Shown piece by piece: positions 40,911 to 44,074 of a stretch of 44,074 nucleotides of DNA. Numbering within the stretch: position 1 is the stretch's first letter; every line of letters begins with the position of its first letter. Origin of the DNA: an uncultured Flavobacteriales bacterium. GTDB lineage: Bacteria; Bacteroidota; Bacteroidia; Flavobacteriales_D; CAJJDF01. The translations under genes and the position numbers were made by a program. The notes under the pieces are model-generated. The model ran no database searches. It saw nothing but the letters and a program-made list of their open reading frames with translations, and was not told the origin of the DNA. The stretch is taken from NCBI GenBank assembly GCA_905182785.1, contig CAJJDF010000019.1, forward strand, positions 1-44,074, read 5' to 3'.

Positions 40911-40965
40911 CTAATGCGAGAATCATAATTATTGCCTAATGGCAAAAACTAATAACTAGAAAAAG
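40911..40965 (+). repeat. Second copy of the GCGAGAATCA / CTAATGGC segment
   Basis: GCGAGAATCA (40916-40925) and CTAATGGC (40936-40943) recur here with nearly the spacing seen upstream of paaH (15170-15188), and again an AATAACTA-type run leads straight into an ATG. A small hairpin TTGCC/GGCAA is part of it. The shared segment probably forms part of the mRNA leader of the phosphatase gene. Confidence 0.45.
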
Positions 40966-41421
40966 ATGAAAATACTAATGGTTTGCTTGGGAAATATTTG
41001 TCGCTCGCCTTTGGCAGAGGGTATTTTGACTCACAAGGTGAAAGAAAACGGACTGAACTGGGAAATTGATTCGGCTGGAACTGCGGCTTATCATGTAGGG
41101 AATTTACCAGATGAACGCTCAATAGAAGTTGCAACTAAGTACGGAATAGATTTGACTAGCCAAAGAGCAAGGCAATTCAAGGCAAATGATTTTAAGGAAT
41201 TTAATGTGATTTATGCTATGGACACAGAAAATTACAACAACATTCTTAACTTAGCAAAATACGAAACGGAGGAGCAAAAGGTAAAACTTATTCTGAATGA
41301 GATTGAACCTGATTCCAATTCATCAGTTCCAGACCCATATTACGGAGGAGAAGAAGGGTTTGAAAATGTTTATCAGATGTTAGATTTGGCATGTGAAGAG
41401 GTATTAAATAAGTTTAAATAA
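40966..41421 (+). CDS. Low-molecular-weight protein-tyrosine phosphatase
   Basis: The 151-residue enzyme has the complete P-loop CLGNICRS (C7, C12, R13, S14) at the N-terminus and the general-acid aspartate in VPDPYYGG (about 128-135), both diagnostic of active LMW-PTPs. Bacterial members remove phosphate from tyrosine kinases (Wzc/BY-type) or arginine residues (YwlE-like); the isoleucine before C12 does not settle which. No Wzc-like kinase is nearby. An RsmI-like methyltransferase gene follows after 74 bases, and this pair recurs in Bacteroidota, often near dnaA, which is not seen here. Confidence 0.93.
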   Translation: MKILMVCLGNICRSPLAEGILTHKVKENGLNWEIDSAGTAAYHVGNLPDERSIEVATKYGIDLTSQRARQFKANDFKEFNVIYAMDTENYNNILNLAKYETEEQKVKLILNEIEPDSNSSVPDPYYGGEEGFENVYQMLDLACEEVLNKFK

Positions 41422-41457
41422 GACACTGTTTTTAATAATTACGTTTTGCAAATCTGT

Positions 41458-41491
41458 AATTATCAATTATTAGTTGTCAATTATCAATTAT
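41458..41491 (+). repeat. Short direct repeat in the leader of the RsmI-like gene
   Basis: AATTATCAATTAT occurs at 41458-41470 and again at 41479-41491, a 21-base period with TAGTTGTC in between, ending 4 bases before the ATG. Such TAATTATCAATTA-type runs before genes resemble other degenerate Flavobacteriales intergenic repeats. Confidence 0.6.
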
Positions 41492-41495
41492 AAAA

Positions 41496-42191
41496 ATGAG
41501 TAAAGGAAAATTATATATGTTGCCTATCACAATGGGCGAGTACAACATGGAAATGACAATTCCTGTGGGAGTTCAAAAAATAATGGATGAAGTACAGGTT
41601 TTTATAGTAGAAAACGTAAAAACCACTAGAAGGTATTTGAGAAAAATAAATCCAACTTACCCAATTGATGACAAAGAATTTTTTGTGATTGACAAACGAA
41701 CTTCTCAAAAAGAGCTGAGTGAATTTGTAAGTAATAACCGAGACTTGGTAATTGGAGTAATGTCTGAGGCAGGTTGTCCAGGGATTGCAGACCCAGGTGC
41801 CGAAGTGGCTACTTTGGCTCATAAAATGAAGATAGAAGTAGTTCCTTTTGTAGGACCTTCCTCTATTTTGTTGGCATTAATTGCCTCCGGTAAAAACGGA
41901 CAAAACTTTACATTTAATGGCTATTTACCTAAGGAAAGAGGGGAAAGAGTTAAAACTTTAAAAAACCTGGAAAGATTGTCTCGTAGTGGTATTACTCAAA
42001 TTTTTATGGAAACTCCTTTTAGAAATAATCACTTGATAGAAGATGTTCTAATTCATTGCGACAATAACATGGAGCTTTGCATTGCTTCGAATATCACATT
42101 ATCTAATCAAAAAATAAAAACAAGCACAATAAACGACTGGAAAAAGGACAAACCAGATTATCATAAGGATTTTTGTATTTTTGTGATGTAA
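41496..42191 (+). CDS. RsmI-like SAM-dependent methyltransferase (tetrapyrrole methylase fold)
   Basis: The 231-residue protein has the two-lobed TP-methylase fold. It shows KLYMLPITMGEYNMEMTIP at the N-terminus (where RsmI has a PTPIGN loop), the SAM loop GVMSEAGCPGIADPG (about 87-101; RsmI has SDAGTPGISDPG), VVPFVGPSSILLALIASG (about 115-132) and FNGYLPKERGER. RsmI 2-prime-O-methylates C1402 of 16S rRNA, but this shorter, divergent form (RsmI is about 280) lacks the standard N-terminal PTPIGN motif. A different RNA or small-molecule target is possible. It lies between the phosphatase and a beta-barrel-like gene. Confidence 0.8.
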   Translation: MSKGKLYMLPITMGEYNMEMTIPVGVQKIMDEVQVFIVENVKTTRRYLRKINPTYPIDDKEFFVIDKRTSQKELSEFVSNNRDLVIGVMSEAGCPGIADPGAEVATLAHKMKIEVVPFVGPSSILLALIASGKNGQNFTFNGYLPKERGERVKTLKNLERLSRSGITQIFMETPFRNNHLIEDVLIHCDNNMELCIASNITLSNQKIKTSTINDWKKDKPDYHKDFCIFVM

Positions 42192-42238
42192 GCAATGAAT
42201 GGATTAAATTGTTGTTAATTTAAATAAATACCTTAAAT

Positions 42239-42805
42239 ATGAGTTTCAAATCACTACTACTATTACTCTTTATTATTCCTGTAAGTATCTCGTATTCGCA
42301 ATACGATCCAGATTATAATTCTGAGGACGAGGACGATTTAAGCGAATTAGATTTTAAAGATAGATTGTATACTGGAGGAAATGTTTGGGCTCAATTAGGC
42401 TCAATAACTAGTGTTGAAATTGCACCAATTTTAGGTTATAGAATTTCCAAAGAGTATTCTATTGGGGTTGGAGCAAAATATAATTACTATAGAGTAAACC
42501 CTCGATTGGGATCGGCAGTTTCTACCAGTATTTATGGAGGAAGCATTTTTACAAGGTATGTGTTTTTAGATCAATTTGTAGCTCACGCAGAGTTTGAAAC
42601 ACTCAATGTTGAACTACTGAATACAAGAAAAACTGGTGACCGAAGATGGGTTCCAATCGGATTAATAGGTGGAGGGTATGTAAATAACGGTTTACAAGTG
42701 ATGTTATTGTATGATGTGATTGGGGATAGGAATAGCCCTTACTACGGAAGCTTTGGAGATGACTCTAGAGTATATTTAAGAGTTGGGTTTTTATTTAATT
42801 TATAA
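42239..42805 (+). CDS. Exported small beta-barrel-like protein
   Basis: The 188-residue protein has a signal peptide (LLLLLFIIPVSISYSQ, cleavage about 21) and an acidic linker (DPDYNSEDEDDLSELD). Its mature part has alternating hydrophobic and aromatic strands (GGNVWAQLGS, GVGAKYNYYRVN, GGSIFTRYVF, RVYLRVGFLFNL) ending in a terminal aromatic-hydrophobic strand, as outer-membrane barrels do. Eight or so strands would fit this length. No ligand can be proposed. It ends 3 bases before the convergent panD stop, so no terminator can lie between them. Confidence 0.72.
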   Translation: MSFKSLLLLLFIIPVSISYSQYDPDYNSEDEDDLSELDFKDRLYTGGNVWAQLGSITSVEIAPILGYRISKEYSIGVGAKYNYYRVNPRLGSAVSTSIYGGSIFTRYVFLDQFVAHAEFETLNVELLNTRKTGDRRWVPIGLIGGGYVNNGLQVMLLYDVIGDRNSPYYGSFGDDSRVYLRVGFLFNL

Positions 42806-42808
42806 AAA

Positions 42809-43156
42809 CTAAACCAATTTATTTCCTTCTCCAGGAAATACCATAGATGGTTTGTATGTTTTAGCTTCTTCAAAGTCCATGTAACCATAACCAATAATAA
42901 TTATTTGATCACCTACTGCTACCATTCTTGCAGAAGGACCATTAAGACAAATAACACCCGAGTTTCTTTCCCCTTTTATTACGTAAGTTTCAAGTCTTGC
43001 AGCATTTTGTAAGTTCACAATTTGCACTCTTTCTCCTTCAATAATATTTGATGCTTCTAGCAATGCTTCATCAATTGTAATACTTCCAATGTAATTCAAT
43101 TCTGCTTGAGTAATTGATACTCTATGAATTTTTGATTTTACGGCTTTTATCATCAT
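42809..43156 (-). CDS. panD: PanD, aspartate 1-decarboxylase proenzyme
   Basis: The 115-residue pyruvoyl enzyme makes beta-alanine for PanC. It self-cleaves between G24 and S25 in NYIGSITID, which are exactly at the conserved positions. Also seen are the catalytic-site TYVI tyrosine (near 58), [15 protein letters not shown] (about 65-79) and [10 protein letters not shown]. Full length for the family. In many Bacteroidota panD follows panC; here the two are about 19 kb apart, and panD stands alone between a beta-barrel gene and purB. Confidence 0.96.
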   Translation of the reverse strand: MMIKAVKSKIHRVSITQAELNYIGSITIDEALLEASNIIEGERVQIVNLQNAARLETYVIKGERNSGVICLNGPSARMVAVGDQIIIIGYGYMDFEEAKTYKPSMVFPGEGNKLV

Positions 43157-43218
43157 AATAGTTTGAGGCTATTTCGTGTTTAAATTAATTTAGGTTCTAA
43201 AAGTAAGATTTTTTTTCT

Positions 43219-44074
43219 TTATACAATCATCATGTCTATTCCAGTATAATTATGGGGAGAAATTAATAATAACTCTTCCTTCACATCATCTGACACATCC
43301 AATGTGTTTATGAACTCATGAATTGTTGTTTCAGTCATTTTCTCGTTTTTACGAGTCAATTCTTTTAACTTTTCATAAGGTTTTGGATAAGATTCTCTTC
43401 TTAGTACAGTCTGAATTGCTTCAGCTACAACAGCCCAATTATCTTCCAAGTCTGCTTTAATTACTGCTGAGTTTAGCATTAATTTACTCATTCCTTTCAT
43501 CAATGATTTAAATGAAATAATAGTGTGAGCAATAGGAACTCCTACGTTTCTTAAAACGGTAGAATCGGTTAAATCCCTTTGTAATCTTGAGATTGGTAAT
43601 TTAATAGATAAATGCTCAAAAATTGCATTTGCAATTCCAAAGTTTCCTTCAGCATTTTCAAAATCAATAGGGTTTACTTTGTGTGGCATTGCAGAAGACC
43701 CAACTTCTTCAGCAACAATCTTTTGCTTGAAATAATTCATTGCAATGTATTGCCAAACATCTCTACTAAAGTCAATTAATATGGTGTTTATTCTTTTTAA
43801 GCAATCAAATAGGGCAGCAAGGTTATCGTAATGTTCTACTTGTGTAGTGTATTGTGATCTCTTAAGACCCAATGTTTTTTCTACAAAAGTATCAGCAAAT
43901 CCCATCCAGTTTCTTTCTGGATAAGCAATATGGTGAGCATTAAAATTTCCAGTTGCTCCTCCAAACTTTGCAGAATATTCTATACTTTTTAATTGTTTTA
44001 ACTGAGATTGTAACCTTTCTACAAAAACATATATTTCTTTACCAAGAATAGTTGGAGAAGCAGCTTGTCCATGA
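43219..44074 (-). CDS. purB: PurB, adenylosuccinate lyase, C-terminal part
   Basis: The frame enters from the right edge and covers about 284 residues; an internal Met at 43905 is not the real start. Upstream of it the sequence continues HGQAASPTILGKE and FGGATGNFNAHHIAYPE. The fumarase/aspartase signature GSSAMPHKVNP (with catalytic Ser) is present, and IDFENAEGN and LTDSTVLRN follow as in E. coli PurB, so about 170 N-terminal residues are missing beyond the window. It acts twice in purine synthesis (SAICAR to AICAR, and adenylosuccinate to AMP). HGQAAS replaces the usual HGQPAT/S, a small change next to the conserved active-site histidine. Confidence 0.95.
   Translation of the reverse strand, partial: HGQAASPTILGKEIYVFVERLQSQLKQLKSIEYSAKFGGATGNFNAHHIAYPERNWMGFADTFVEKTLGLKRSQYTTQVEHYDNLAALFDCLKRINTILIDFSRDVWQYIAMNYFKQKIVAEEVGSSAMPHKVNPIDFENAEGNFGIANAIFEHLSIKLPISRLQRDLTDSTVLRNVGVPIAHTIISFKSLMKGMSKLMLNSAVIKADLEDNWAVVAEAIQTVLRRESYPKPYEKLKELTRKNEKMTETTIHEFINTLDVSDDVKEELLLISPHNYTGIDMMIV

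Noticed and set aside
1-44074. CRISPR array, insertion sequence, prophage or integron
   Set aside because: No regularly spaced repeats, transposase, integrase or phage structural genes are found on either strand.

Overview
The window is A+T-rich DNA (about one third G+C by eye) from a member of the Bacteroidota, most likely order Flavobacteriales. The evidence is a secreted protein with a type IX secretion (gliding-type) C-terminal domain, a DUF4270 lipoprotein, a zinc-site-less Tgt next to an LptF/G permease, a truncated glycogen-synthase-like protein beside panC, and promoters of the Bacteroidota form (TAnnTTTG at -7, often TTG about 19-21 bases upstream) rather than E. coli -10 boxes. I cannot name a genus. 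There are no rRNA genes, CRISPR arrays, insertion sequences or phage genes. The content is mainly chromosomal housekeeping with a few unusual loci.

Layout. 1-5.3 kb (minus): a cut-off membrane protein, YqhD-type aldehyde reductase, a possible kinase-fold protein, a small conserved protein, an RlmG-like rRNA methyltransferase and RibBA. 5.4-8.3 kb (plus): FabG and a membrane-anchored vWA protein. 8.3-10.6 kb (minus): an operon for a SpoIIAA-like protein, a soluble PAS histidine kinase and a LuxR-type response regulator. Facing it at 10.7-13.4 kb (plus) is a fusion of a serine-palmitoyltransferase/AONS-type PLP enzyme with a tandem GNAT-like C-terminus, followed by a translationally coupled 76-residue protein. 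Between the two lies a perfect 30-base palindrome. This is the most interesting locus: a candidate regulated amino-lipid pathway. 13.5-16.5 kb: tRNA-Met, AcpH, PaaG/PaaH-type beta-oxidation enzymes and tRNA-Ser.

16.6-23 kb (minus): an S4 RNA-binding protein, a membrane-anchored protein, a YD-repeat lipoprotein, then the operon glycogen-synthase-like / DUF4270 lipoprotein / GlmS, which contains a second perfect 30-base palindrome inside the DUF4270 signal-peptide codons. 23.1-27 kb: PanC with a coupled 53-residue zinc-knuckle membrane protein, a secreted protein, a TraB/GumN-like lipoprotein and a sodium:solute symporter. 27-29.7 kb (minus): ECF sigma factor, RsmG and a TPR protein. 29.9-34.6 kb (plus): Tgt, LptF/G permease and a 785-residue T9SS cargo protein. 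A decayed small gene and a strong bidirectional terminator follow. 35-37.2 kb (minus): coiled-coil protein, ZapA and RNase Y. 37.3-44 kb: M23 peptidase, DUF4442 thioesterase-like protein, a tiny lipoprotein, 2-Cys peroxiredoxin, LMW phosphatase, RsmI-like methyltransferase, a beta-barrel-like protein, PanD, and PurB cut by the window end.

Three intergenic regions (15.1, 39.1 and 40.8-41.0 kb) carry degenerate interspersed repeats, and a direct repeat lies at 41.46 kb. Together with the gene remnants at 16.7 and 34.7 kb, these are the main signs of genome turnover.
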